Assembly (NCBI RefSeq): GCF_001659605.2
Contig: NC_035168.2
Coordinates: 3,776,058-3,840,057, forward strand
Direction of reading: 5' to 3'
Source: Manihot esculenta
Taxonomy: Eukaryota > Streptophyta > Magnoliopsida > Malpighiales > Euphorbiaceae
Length of the DNA: 64,000 bases
The notes below the pieces were generated by a model. That model was given only the letters and a program-made list of their open reading frames with translations, made no database searches and was not told the DNA's origin. Of this stretch, positions 41,311 through 54,530 are shown piece by piece. Made by a program: the position numbers and the translations under genes. How positions within the stretch are numbered: the stretch's first letter is position 1; each line of letters opens with the position of its first letter.

Positions 41311-43815
41311 ATGGAAATCAATACTGATGCTGTGATACTCCTAACAAGCAGTGAAGATGATGAAGCAGCGAATGATGACAAGGAGAAGAGGATAGCTGAG
41401 CATTCTGATATCCATGGCTTTGAGTACCTCAAAGACATAATTGAAGCTCGAGCTTCCATGAGAAGGAAGAAGAGAAAGAAGAAGAATAAGAAGAAATGCA
41501 ACCAAAACGCAGCATTTCAATCCCAAGATCAAGTCAGAGTAAGCTTCTTGCTTCATTTCTTTCTCTCCGAGTTAATAGTCATTATACTATTTTGGGAAAT
41601 TTTAGACAGTTCAAATTACTGGCAAAAAGAAGATTGTGCCTTTTGTTTCTCAGTACTAATTTTTTTGAAACTTTTGATTGTTTTGAAATGATTATGGTGC
41701 TTATCATCTCAATTTGAAATTTTTAGCGTCTCTTTGGCATAAAAAATTGAAAGGGTATTAGAAATGCATGATAAAATTACCTGATTTGACTTCACCCTTT
41801 TGCTAAAAAAGAAGATTAATGCCTCTTCTAGCTGTTATATAAATATATTTGCTTATTGGCTTTCTTTTAGGTTGATTCCGCAACAGAAGAACAGCAATCT
41901 GGACAAGCAAAAGCTATGGAGATAAAGGAGGTGACAGAAACAGAATCAGTGTTTCCACCTGGAAATGCTGTGTCCCAAGAGATTACTGTGAGTTGAACTC
42001 CTAATTCAATAAAAATCAATATGGATTTTGGATTTTTGTCAATTAATGGAGTTTTGTGCATATTAAGAGTGATAAATTTATGATTGGCTTTCTTTTGTTT
42101 TGAATTTTGATGCTTAGAAGGGAGAAATGCAAGCTGATGTATCTGAAGCTGTGAAAACAACAATAGTTCCAGAGACAAAATCAGATTCAATATCAAGACA
42201 AAATTCTCGACAGAAGATTTTTGTAAGTTGAATTCTCAGTTTGAGCTTGCTCCAACATGAAACAAGCTGTGTCCATTGTGATCTTGATTGTGCATCCTTG
42301 ATATCTGTTACTTTTCTTATCTGTTTCTGTTTTTTTTTTCTTATCAATTAACATAGTTATGGTAGTCGTCTTCTCGAGGGATGTTATGTGTGTTAGAGAT
42401 GTAAACTATTCTCAGTCTTTGCCTATAAGCTTGAACTTCTAGGTTGAGTGTTTCTTTGTCACAAACAATTCAAATCATTGAAATTTCTTCTGTTTAAACA
42501 TTGCATGAAGAAATTCAATTAAACAAATTCAATTGGGTTGCAAAATAGCCTTAAATGTCATGGAGTTCTACTACGAGGCATCTGTAAGAACTAGCAGTTA
42601 TGTTTGTCAGCACGAGGATAGTTGACTTTACACATGATTTTGTTAATCATATTATCTCTTCCATTTTCAGTTCCAAGATTCACTTTTGTTTTACAGGAAC
42701 AACTGGTGCATGAGATAACAATACCAACTCTTCAGGTTACTCTATCTCCCTCAAGAAAAGAAGAAATAAAATCACTAAAGGAAATAGTTAGCAGTCCAAT
42801 ACTTGAGGTCTCTCCATCTCCACTACATGAAAAAGCTTCAACCATACAGACGACTACTCCGATAATTGATGCATCTGAACCACTGGCAGAAGCTGGACAA
42901 CCGCAAACTATGACAAGTAACCAACAGGCTAGCAAAAGACGTCGTCTAACTTTTCCCAAAATTAGACCCCTTCCAGTGGTGATCTTCTTCCTTCTTCATC
43001 TCCTTGAATTTTTTGTGAATTTTCAGGATGTTAACTTTAAGCATTTTTCTCGAATTCAGGCTCAAACCCCACCGAATGCCCTTCCCTCCAACACAACGGA
43101 ATCATCAATATCAGCTCAAAAATTTTCAAATATGCAAATGTTGTCCAAGAACTTGCTTGCTGAGCTATCCAGCAGGGCCAAGATCTTGAACTCTCCATTA
43201 AACAATGAATGCACCGTCAGTGTAGTTCTTGGCTCTGACATTTTACAACAACAAAGGAAAGTAATGGCTACTTTCCTTAATATGTCGTTGGAGGATATAT
43301 ACCATGCGGAGGCCTTTGACAATGTTGAGAGGACTGCTCTCGGACTTATCCAACTCACTTCTAATCCACTCGAGAGATCAAACCTAGAGGACGTAATTTC
43401 TCTCTTGGCACAGTTCAAAGAGGATGTACCAAATGCTGTATCATTGGCAGAGGCTGCTAGGGCCCAAAGGACATCTCTCCCAGAGAAAACCAAAATTCTT
43501 GATACAAAATTGGATCAATACCAAGAGCAACTCGGTTCCTTGGAAGCTGAATTCTCTAAACTTGAATCTGCAGCAGCTGAAATAGATGCTCAGATCCAAC
43601 TTTTAATCACCAAAAAGGAGGAGCTGCTTCTTCAAAGGAACTCAGTTGCGTTGAACTTGGAAAAGACGAATCAAGAAGCATCTAGAGCTCTGGAAGAGTG
43701 GAGAAGCTTGGAAAAGGAAATCAAAGAAGCGGATGATAATTGGGTTCGAGCCGATCAGATGCTTGTTCAATACAATGGTGATTGGAAGCACTTTGGAAAG
43801 AACTTTAGCCTGTAG
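41311..43815 (+). CDS. Uncharacterised coiled-coil protein, plant-specific, 4 exons
   Basis: Not recognised with confidence. Exons are 41311-41538, 41871-41987, 42118-42222 and 42697-43815: 1569 nt, 522 residues, all introns in phase 0 with GT-AG ends. A further 84-nt in-frame intron (42976-43059) is possible and would leave 494 residues. The N-terminus is acidic, followed by a strongly basic Lys/Arg block near residues 50-65 that could be a nuclear signal. The middle is Ser/Thr/Pro/Gln-rich with a second basic motif (ASKRRRLTF). The C-terminal ~220 residues are helical with a long coiled coil and end WKHFGKNFSL. The pattern loosely recalls C-terminal regions attached to plant mobile domain proteins, but no PMD is present. 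The start was chosen as the first ATG after a G+C-richer leader at about 41205-41310. Confidence 0.75.
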
Positions 43816-43859
43816 AAATATTTGAGTAGTCTACTTCAGCCAGGTCATGTATTTTACTA

Positions 43860-46180
43860 TCCTTATTATGTGAAGCTGAACTTGTAGTAGCAATTATGTT
43901 GAATGGAAATATAGTTTCCATTTTTATTTTACTATAATGAAATGAAAGTAGTTGAACTTCTGAGAAGCTTGATGACAACTTAATACAAAGTATTAAGAAG
44001 AAACCCTATTGCCAGAAATTTCAATTTATTTCGATCAAAATTAACCTCAAAAAGCCAACTAAAAGGAATGTTTGTATAAGCGTTATATATGAGCACTAGT
44101 TTTTTTCTTTCGTAAGTACGTAGTTAAATCTCTATCGGGTGGTTTAATTTGCATTCAGAGGGCATGTTTCTCTTAAATGTATTCAACTGGGCTTTCTTTG
44201 ATCTAGGCTGTGGAGGAGGAAAAAGACAGGTAGATTAGTTTCTTGGTGGGTGCAGAAACCGGCACTTCATGGCTACACAGATAAAAGACATCACTACAAC
44301 AGCATTTTGAGAATTGAGATGATGATCACAATTTTTCTTTTCCTGGCTGTGGGATGGGATCCCATATCCTCCTCTGCTTAATCTTGCAATGCCCTGATAG
44401 TATATTGTATTAAATATTTCTTATATTTTAAAATTTTATTTATTTTAATTGTTAAATACTTTACTATTTAGTTTTTATAATTTAAAAAAATTTATTAGCT
44501 GATTTTTCAATTTTGTAAAAAGTCTAATAACTAATCTCTTTATATTTAAAAATATTTTAGACTTTTGTATAATATTTAATAGTTAAAATTAATAAATAAA
44601 CTAATTAATAAATTACTTAAAATACTAATGTATTTTTTAAAATTAAAAAATTAACTAATTAATTTTTTTATATTACAGAGATCACATGATAATTTTTCTT
44701 AAGAAAAATCAAGAGAATGAATCAGAGCTACAACTCAGTTCAAAGGAGTTTTTAAAGTTCATGCATGATACAACGTGGGAATTCTGGAGAGAACTGGCAA
44801 AAGCCGCTAGCAACCCAGGTGACGGGCGTGGAGTATATTAATTCATAGATTAGACATTTGAATTTATGTGATTCATGTTGATTTTGGAAAAGAAGTCAAG
44901 CAGATGGATACAGGTGACAACATGGAAACAAAATCAAATTAAAGACAGCTCCTTGTGAGTTGGTTTTCTTTTTAGATTGCTTGTCGGAAACATTGTCTAA
45001 TGATGAGCTCTTGTTTGGCCATCTTCACATGGTGGTAATATATTTCACTGTGTTACGTTTGTTTGGATGGAAGGGAAATAAAATTATTTTACCTGTTTGA
45101 GAAGATAAGAAAAATTTTTAAAAAAATTATAGTTAATTTATAATTTTAAATTTGATATTTTTGTATGATATGAAAAAATCTAAATGTTTACTATAATTTA
45201 TATTTATATCTAATATTTTAAATTTTGAATAATAAATACAAATATTTTCAGTTTGTTATAATTATAGTTAAATTATAGTTAAGATAACTAAATTGAATTT
45301 AAAAAAATTAATGATAAATTACAATATAGTTTTTAAAATTTTATTTACTAATAAAATAATTTTTAAATATATATTATTATTATAATAATAATATTTTTTT
45401 ATTAATCTCATTATTTATTTTCTATTTTTACTTTTATATAATATTATAAATTATTAATAAAAAGTAAAATTTTTTAAATATAAAAAATATACACATAATT
45501 TATAATATTAACTATAAACATTTAATAAAATATTTTAATATATATTATTTATATATAATATTTTATATAGTATGAATTTATTTATAATATATTGACTATT
45601 ACATATAGTAAATATAAGATATATTTAATTTTAATATAAAATTTAAATTAAAAGATAATATGTTTTATTAATAATAGAAAACTTTAAATCTTAATCCTTT
45701 AATAAATTGAAAAAAATTAATTTTATTATCTATATAAATTAACATAAACGTTTAAATTTTTTTATTTAATACTTTTTTCATTTTTTTATTTAATACTTTT
45801 TTCCGGAGAGAAAATAACAAAGAAGAAAATAAAGCTTACTATTTTTTTCTTAAGAAATTCCCTCCCTTTCCAAATAAGAGAAATTATTAATCCAATTTTA
45901 TTTTCCTTCTATTTTAACAAAGGGTAATTGCTTTTAATTATTATGTTCAGGCAGTGCAGAAAGTAAGGAGCGTGCAAATGTACATGGATCAACAACCAGC
46001 GGTTCAAGAGTATTCTGTGCAAAATATGCGCAAAGCAAGGCTGTATTGTACATGGATGCATTATTCATCCATACAGAATTTCAACGGAGAAAAACCTGCA
46101 CCTCTCTGTCACGCATTTGCACATAGAAATAGCTATTTCTTGATGAGCTAATCATGCATTGAGAATTTACGTTGTTTGAT
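43860..46180. other. Intergenic spacer, mostly A+T-rich
   Basis: The 3' flank of the preceding gene, then A+T-rich DNA with no frame or element end that I can support. Islands of more balanced composition at 44140-44390, 44690-45060 and 45950-46180 contain only short frames without recognisable content. Confidence 0.6.
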
Positions 46181-46183
46181 CCA

Positions 46184-47070
46184 TTATAGAAAGATGGGAA
46201 AGGAACAGATATTTTCCAACAGCTCTTCACAACAGAATGAGAACTTTTGTGAGTTCAAATTCTGCATTTCTTGCTCTTTATTCAAAAACAGGAAATGCCC
46301 AGTGGAAAGCAGAACCATACACAAATATGACAATTTATTATTCCAGGTGAAATGAGCTGACACCCAAAAATGGAGAAAAGGTGCACAAGTTAGGCGTATC
46401 GGCATTTATTCCAATACTTCCTAGTATGAAGCAGCTGACATAGGATTAAAATTATCTACCAAGCATCCAGATCACCAGGGAACAATTTCAGATGTTAGAA
46501 GATGCAAAAATATTGTGAGAGAAGTCATGAAAAGTGAGTTTCAAAGCAGAACTAAAATTATAATATCGATAGGGTATATGATTTGGATTCAATGCCGCAG
46601 GTGAACTGCATAGATAGGATTACAGTAGCAGCTTTAAGATTTGCTGACCTAGAGACTCTTGATCAACTTATTTCAAGCATAATTTTTATACATCTACGAA
46701 GTATTAAACATTTATACAACCATAAAGAGATCATCATCAGTTTATCAGTACAGCAGTCTCTTTCCAATTTGTTGACAACATTTTACCAGTTTAGCCCTTT
46801 CTTTCAACAGAAGTTAGTCACAGGTTCATGCTCAAAAAGTTTTCCCCTTCCTCCTACTTTTGTTGAACAAGCTATCAATGAAGTGCATCCACATATGAGA
46901 TTTCAGATAGGTGGCAACAAGAAAAGTTGAACAGAGTACCCAGGGAGATTCATATCTGATGAGTCAATGGCTTAGATTATTTTGCAATTTACCCCTAGAA
47001 ATCAATTGACGTAATTCTCTGGTTAGAATTGAAACAACTAAAGCTCTGGATACGTGTAAAGTAACAACTC
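46184..47070. other. 3' flank of the RBL15-type gene
   Basis: Non-coding sequence with plus-strand frames of up to 115 codons that match nothing known. The adjacent minus-strand gene stops at 47071, so the nearer part is probably its 3' untranslated region. Confidence 0.5.
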
Positions 47071-50000
47071 TTATTTACACACCTGCTGACTCATAAGAAT
47101 TTCAACTGCTACATTAAGATCTCCATCAGCAGCTGCTAGTGCAACTTCAACTTGTGTCTGAAACAATGAAAAGGCATTTGCATCAGCAAATGAACCATAG
47201 CAACCTTTCCTTTCCAGCCTTTTTTTTTTTGTTCTGTACGTCACTACCATCTCTACCTATCTGCTGTGCATATGCTAAATTTTGCATGGATGTCATTTCA
47301 ATTATATTCCAAATATAATTGACCTCAAATCTCTTTTAAGTTCATTTTCTTTTTGTTATAGATAAATCAAAGTATGGAAAAGTGTTACCATCTTGTTTAC
47401 CTTCTCAAAACCCATAGATACAAGTTTTTGGATTTGTTCATCAGAAGCAACTGAATCCTGAATCCAAGACCATAGAACAACAAAAATTTTAAACACAGGC
47501 AAAAATCAAGAAAATAGGAACTAAAATCTGACTCTCAAATTAACAAGAGACACCTGATGGCGTGTAGGACCTTCTGGAGCTGCTGGAACTGTATTACCTA
47601 CTCCTGACCTCCTGCATTCCAAGAACAAAAGAGAAATGACCTTTCACTTGTTTGGATGAAAAATGGGGCCAAAAAGTGAACATAGTACAATGCCATCAAT
47701 GCTATTTAACAATGAACATATTACAATTGAACAGCCTTCCTCTTATTAGACGAGGCATAAATATTGGGTCCCAGAATAGAAAAATACATGCAACTGTACT
47801 GACACATGCACATATGTTTAAATGTGTATATAGCATTGTGTAATTAGATATCTATAATGCTAGCATCTGTTAGATACTAGATTCTCCAATGCTTGAATTA
47901 TCTGTAGCAGCAATTAAATCATTACATTGTAAAGACCATTAAATCACTTTTTCTATTCTACTTCATAAAAATAAGCACACTTGAAAATATTCCCAAAGAT
48001 ATATAGTTATACATCAAGACTTCTCATATTATTCTTAAGAACAATCAAGTCTATATCCACATTTTGGGACAAAATTTAAGAATCAAAAGTTTTCAAGGCT
48101 AGGCCAGGATTTGGTCTTTAAGATGATCTATCAGATGCATGGAAGAAAACTTCCTGATACCTTCCATCTGATAGTCTCTCTACTGTACCCGTTACACCCA
48201 AATTTGATGAATTGTCTGAGTTGCTATCATCCAAGAGTCTCGCCTGCAGGTTAGAATCTGAATTGACAGCAGGAATCACTTGACTGCCTGTAGAACCAAG
48301 AGTTCTTCCCCTCCCAGGAAACCTGCTGTCTTGTGTTGACTGCACATTATTAAACAAGAGATCAACTTGAATATCACTTCAACCAACCATTCACTAAAAG
48401 ACTTAAGGATTAGTAAGACAACGGAAGCATTAAAAGTATGCACCATGCTTCTGTCCTACTACAAAAAATGTGTTTTGAAGTTAATCATCCTACACTATGA
48501 TACCTTCTATGTCTCAATGCCTTAACTGATTACACACACAACAGACGAACTAAATGTTTGTCCAATGACAATCCTACTTGCATCTTTGCAAATATACTAC
48601 CATGATATTAGAATTATCAGCATGTACAACATTGTGCAACGCAAGCATAAATTCATAATCTTGGGTCCTGAGAACTGCCAGTTTACTTATATTGCTCAAG
48701 GTTTAGATCCCACTTCAATATCACTACTAGTTACCTGCTTTGGCAAGTGCAGCAATGGCCAGCATCATGGCCTTCTACATCATAGAGTCATCTAAAACAT
48801 GCGGAAAAAAAAAAGAAAGAAAGAAAAACAAAGAACCTTCAAAAGTAAACAACTCGGTACCTGAACAGATGTTTCCCTCTGTGGTATCCACGAAGACAAG
48901 TTCCTCCATATGTTTCCAGATAATAATCCACTGTTCATTTAAATTTCTGAGTGCACATCCCGCAGGAATAAAACTTTTGCTATAAAAGCAAAATTTACCT
49001 TGAAGTCGTGTTTTGGCTGGAATATGTGGGTATATACGCTGAAGAATTCCCACCAGTGCACATAATAAATTTTGGTCGTCTCACACAAGAAGACTGAAAA
49101 CCACAAATCAATGGATCAGACCTGACTTATGCACTGCACAGAAAAAGATACACACAAAAGCACAGGCAAAAGACAGGATATAGCTGATGGAAACAGATGA
49201 ATGCAAAGTTATATGTTACTAGAAAGTGCAACAGAAGCATCATAGTAGGCATCTGGGAAGCCCTTTTATAAGCAGAACTGTACTACAGATCAATTACAGG
49301 CCTGAATTTTGACATGGAAAATTCCAAGGCTTAGAGTTTGAATCAATCAGCATCAGTTTAGAATGTTATAAGAGAACATTTACCATAACCCAGGGTGAAG
49401 TGACTAGGACAAAAATTAGACTTGGTGAGCTTCAAGAAGTTGACATAACTGAATTTCGTGAGTAAAAAAATATTCAGAAGGACAATACATTTATTTCATG
49501 AGTTATATGTATGCTTATAATTTATTGAATCATTTTACATACTGTTAGTTGCTTCCTGACAAAAAAGCAAACTAGCAGAAGGAATTTATAAATCAGTGAA
49601 ATAAGAATTAAGAAGAGAAGGTGGAAAAGGTATGTGATAGGGAGTGGCTGGGAGGGACATTGGTGCCATTTTGCATGCAAGTTCCAGTTCCTCAGGTTCT
49701 TGTGGGCTTAGGTTACCTAAGAGGTCAACTCAAGGCCATTTCTCTAATTATCTCGGGTCTGAATTTCTTTTATATTATTTTGTTTTTATTTTTCAAAATT
49801 TTTTTTCAGACTTCAGAATTTTTAAAATTTAAAATAAATTATTTTTGTTACTCAGATTACTGTAACTCAACCTAAAATTTCAGGTCTGCATGGAATCGTG
49901 TGCCTTTTATTGGGTGGGTTTTCAGTTGGTCCTAGAACTTGCTGCATCTACTAAGAAGTGTAGAATCCTAGTTAATTAAGTAGCCAAACATGGAGAAGCC

Positions 50001-52507
50001 ATCTGACAAACAAATGAGGAAAGGAAAATCAATGTCACAAGCTAGTCACACCAATGTACTTACAAGAAAAGAGGAGGCCTCAATGGCAGAATAGAAAGTT
50101 GATCCCGGCATCAAGAAGTTGAAAAAGCCATAAATATCTGAAAATTTAAGGATGAGACAAAGTTTGAATTAATGAAGTTCATAAAGCAAAATGCAGAGGA
50201 CAAAATTATAAATCTTTTGTGGAAAAAGGATTACATACATGCAAATCCTGACAAGATGCCACACAGATGTCCAAGTAAAGAGACATTTGACATGAGAAGC
50301 TGGAATACTATCAACAAGATAAATGCATACCTGAAACACATATTTCAACTAAGGATGCTATTGCTACATCTTCAAGTAAATGCTGAAAAATAAGATAATC
50401 AAGCATACAGAATATCGTTTTGTGCTTGTGTATGAATCATTTGGAGAAGTTACAGTATTTACCACTTAGCAGGAACGTTAAAGAGACCAAACACACTGCA
50501 AAAGAAAAGAAGTTAAACTCAATAAATATACAGCTCAAACATAAGATAAATTAGATAAGAAAAAAGGATGACTTCATCATGCATATTTGAGTAAATCTAT
50601 AAAAATAATTCACTGACAAAACACAAAAATTCATTATGCTTTTTACTTAATAAAAAAATCAAAAGAGATCTCATTCATATACATCTATGCATGTCCAGGC
50701 TCGCACCCACAAGGCGGAGAAAATATTAGTCATTGTTGCAAAATTAAATACCGAAGATAACGGAAAAACAATCGGGAGCATAATTTCATAGCAAGAATAA
50801 ATAAAGACAAACCTCCTTGACTGAATTCCACTCAAACTCGTCTCTATCACAATCATAGAAAATAGGATTCCAGAGAAGCCAATTGCACACTCATCCATGA
50901 GATTCTGGTATGCATGAAAAGGATTATGGGCTACCAACAATGCTATTAGAAGATGAAATATAGCATTGCTTGTGGCCAACAGAATTATCAAGTACAGCAA
51001 GCGGATAGATCCCATGATTCTCTCAAGTTCAGAACCCAAGGGCACCAAAGCCAGCATGTTGAACAGCACATGAAGCAATGAACCATGAAAAACAATGGAA
51101 GTATAAATCCTGTAAACTGCACAAGAAAAGATTGAAGTTCATATTTCCAAGCCTAGCATGAATTATGAACACATACAAGTGCAAGGGATGAAAATAAAGG
51201 ATCTGATCCCTTCCTAGAATAAGATTGATTAATTTAAAACACGACTATATATCCATATAATCTATCAATAAAGGTTTCTAATAAGGCAATAACTGCCTAA
51301 AGTCTTAACTAATAATGTCAGATCAGATAAAGTTTGCCTAAATCTCATGGTTTATATTCTAACCCAGATTTCAGGCTAAACAGAAAAGGAAACAACAGGA
51401 AAGAAAATTTAAAAAGAAAAAAAAAAGCATAAGGATTTTTCTAAGCTTACTTTCCTTATAATTGTATATGAAAATGCATCATCTGATGTGAATCTACCTT
51501 GAAATCGTGATATAACGGCAGATGGCAAGAAGCATATTTCATAAAAGGAGTCATATCCGATGAAGAGGCAAACCAAGTAAATGGTCCCACAAACAACCAC
51601 CACAGCAGAAGTTAGAAATGGAATGCTTTCCCACCATTGTCCCACTCTAGTAGGCAATCCTGCCTGTAGACCAATAAAAAACAAAGGGTATGATCAAAGC
51701 ATAAGAAAAGCTGTATAATTCTCATAGAAAGACCTGATTTGCATGTTTTCTAACTAATTTTGTACTGAAAATAATTTCAGGTTAATTTGGCAAAGATATT
51801 AGCCTAACAGACCAACTATATTAAAAAGCCAGAGGAATCTCCTATCTTCCTCATCCTTAGATGCCATTTCAATTCCACTTCTTAAGTTAGTTCATTTCAG
51901 CCTCCTCATAGTAAGGAATGGATCAAATAAAACAGAATTTCACCATTTCAAAACACCAGAAAAGAAAAAAGAAAAAAAAAACGAAAGAAAGTTGCAATAG
52001 AGATCTACATATATCCCAATTAGAATAGGAAAAAAATAATTCTTCCTGCATTTTCTTGGTCTATAATTTCAAGACGTCAAACATTAACATATAAACAAAC
52101 AGCTAACAAGTGCAGTAACAGAAAAATTCCGCCAAAAAACAATTCCCATAATCTCTGCTTGATTGTTAAGAGTAGATAGAGCGATTAAAGAGAAAAAAGG
52201 TCAGTGATGTTTCCAGGGAAGGAAAAAAGAGAGAGAGAGAAATCGTCAACCAAGTCAAACAGTAGTAATTAACAGAGTTACGCGAAGCCTTCGCTCAATC
52301 AGTTGCGAGTTGCGAGATTCCTTTTCTCTTAAGGAAAAAAGAGAGATTAAAAATTTGCATTGCTTTTCCCACATTTTACCAACAACCAAACAACCAAAGG
52401 AGGAAAATTTTAGAATTAAGAAACCCTAACGCTATGCATTGGGATTGACGAGTGAAGAAGGAAACTGAAGATCGATAGCTCACCTCGGTGACAATGTTAG
52501 GTCTCAT
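47071..52507 (-). CDS. RBL15: Rhomboid-like protein with C-terminal UBA domain (RBL15 type)
   Basis: Intramembrane serine protease-like protein. Exons on the minus strand are 52507-52484, 51663-51498, 51116-50813, 50495-50463, 50330-50239, 50137-50064, 49093-48999, 48930-48861, 48339-48161, 47611-47554, 47457-47401 and 47157-47071: 1239 nt, 412 residues, phases consistent. The N-terminus MRPNIVTEAGLPTRVGQWW and overall length fit Arabidopsis RBL15 (about 400 residues). Several hydrophobic membrane segments occupy the first ~215 residues. The catalytic serine motif GFSG (Ser ~145) and the histidine in GHLCGILSG (His ~197) are both present, so it is probably active. A Ser/Arg-rich linker leads to a UBA domain (DEQIQKLVSMGFEK... 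to LMSQQ) that may bind ubiquitin. The first intron is about 820 bp. The last exon is slightly extended (VCK before the stop). Confidence 0.96.
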
Positions 52508-52509
52508 TT

Positions 52510-53641
52510 CCTAGCTTCAACTTCAACTTTTCTTTGCAATTTTCGTTTTGAATTGTAAATGAATAAATGATATAACTGCCATGCTTATAGAACACACGAC
52601 GTCCCAGTTGTACTTCGGGTCAAGATCTAACCGTTTCGACTGATATCGGGTCCGGGCTTTGGTACCGGGCCACTAAAAATTAAATTTATATTTTAGTTAT
52701 GAGGATACAACTTATTAAGCTTAATCCAAAATAAAATGGAAATGAGAAGGGTAATTATAATGAAAATAAAATTGAAAAAATAAAATGATTTTTTTTTTTT
52801 AACAATGTAAGAGAAATCAGCCTAATTTGAAAACAACCGTATGTGATTCTAATTTATTAATATGTTTCAATTTTATACATGATCATTTTACAGGATAGTA
52901 ATGAGGGTGCATGTTTATTTTGTGTCTTTTGATGTGAAATATTATCCTCTTAAAAGAATTTTTTTTCCCCCTTTTCTATGCAAGGGGTTAACAAAATCCC
53001 ATAAATAATCTTTTTTTTTTTCTTTATTTGAAATAATAAAAAAAAAATTAAATAAATTTTTATAAAACAATACATAATTTTAATTCTTTAAAGAGAAATT
53101 TATTTTAAACAAAAAATTTAATAAAAAAATCAATTAAATTATATTTTTTAAGAATTCAAGATTTTAACAGTGTTTATAAGCCAATATTTTTAGGTGAATT
53201 TTATATGGGTGTCTTTTATGAAAATCTTTTATAAATGAAAAATTATTTTCTTGCAAAGTGAATACAGAGTTTGATTAATAGAATTGAGACAATAGAAATT
53301 AGGTAGAGCAAACTCTAATGATAAAAATTTATCACTTAAACTATAACGTTTAAACCCGTGAAGCTAATTAGAGAGTAGAATCTGGCCTTTCAATTCAGCA
53401 AGACCACTCAAATGTTGTGAAAATTACAGGCAACCTCACCTTATACATTCACTATACCAGAATCCAGAAATAACTAAAACTACATGTAGCTACTAGCTAG
53501 TTCTAGAAAATGATCAGTTATTGAATGGTAAGGTTGTTGGATGGTACCACCAAATCCATGCCCCACTCCAAGCCTCCAAGCCCCCAAGCCCCAACAATAT
53601 CTGTCCTCTGAATCACCCCTAACCTCCCTAAGGAAATTCAA

Positions 53642-53674
<33 letters not shown>

Positions 53675-54200
53675 TATAAAGAGAGAGTTAAAAAATTGAG
53701 GGGAAAATAGAAGAGCCCTAACAGATCATTTGCATAGTTTTCCAAGCATTTCAAAGTTGCCCTTTTTTTTTCTTGTGCTTACAAATTCTGCTTTTTCAAT
53801 TTTTGTTGTGCTAGTAATCCCTCATTGTACTTGCTTTGCATATGATGATATGCATCACCAAATTCATGTTTTCTTTGAGTCATGCATCACCAAATTCATG
53901 TTTCTATTGACTCAAAGAAAACGAGAAAACGTTGTATGAACGATTAGATGTTAAAAATTGGTCATGGTACGACCTATATAGAACACACCATGATCAATAG
54001 TTATGGAAATGGCATACACATGCTGTGAAAGATCTAACCAAATTCTAATTTAAGAAAGCTTGAGACATTCTATGTTCTTAATGTTTTGCTTACAAATAAA
54101 TTTAAAATTCTACATTACAAATCAAATCTGACTGATGACAGAAAGGCAAACAAAAAAAAAATGGAACCTAAAGACACTTGAGGGCCAAAGACTGATAATG
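52510..54200. other. Spacer between RBL15 and the methyltransferase gene
   Basis: A+T-rich upstream region of RBL15, with a CT-rich leader close to the gene. At 53850-53920 a 32-bp unit (gcatcaccaaattcatgttt) is duplicated. The sequence near 53490-53640 is more G+C-rich, with no supported gene. Confidence 0.6.
53642..53673. repeat. Compound (AT)n(AC)n microsatellite
   Basis: About eleven AT units are followed by five or six AC units. A likely polymorphic marker locus. Confidence 0.9.
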
Positions 54201-54530
54201 GAAATATGTGGAATGCACCTACATCACTAAAAAGGAACATTCATAACACATCACTACAAACTGACAAGGAAAAACTCCATCCACAATCTTGCTTCCCATG
54301 ACAAAAGACTCAGCATCAAATTGTGGTCTGATCTTTCTCCTATAAGGTGAACTAATCCAGAGTAAAACTTTGAACCTGGAATTTTTCAGTTTCAAGTAAT
54401 CTGCAAATAAAAAATGTTCATCACAAATATATTGTAGACAATGTGCAATGCCATGCACAGAGTACTTGTAAAGTATGTTTGTATACTCACAATGTCATTA
54501 GCTCACCATATTCAAGAAGATCCGCATATA

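Noticed and set aside
42622..42696. Extension of the last exon of the coiled-coil gene to the ATG at 42622
   Set aside because: The acceptor at 42695-42696 keeps the phase with exon 3, whereas the earlier ATG would need an independent promoter. The stretch is treated as intron.
46583..46930. 115-codon plus-strand frame
   Set aside because: No recognisable domain and no splice partners; it lies in the 3' flank of RBL15 on the opposite strand.
54219..54458. 79-codon minus-strand frame downstream of the methyltransferase
   Set aside because: The methyltransferase frame ends at 54531 with the expected length; this frame has no domain and is probably 3' flank.
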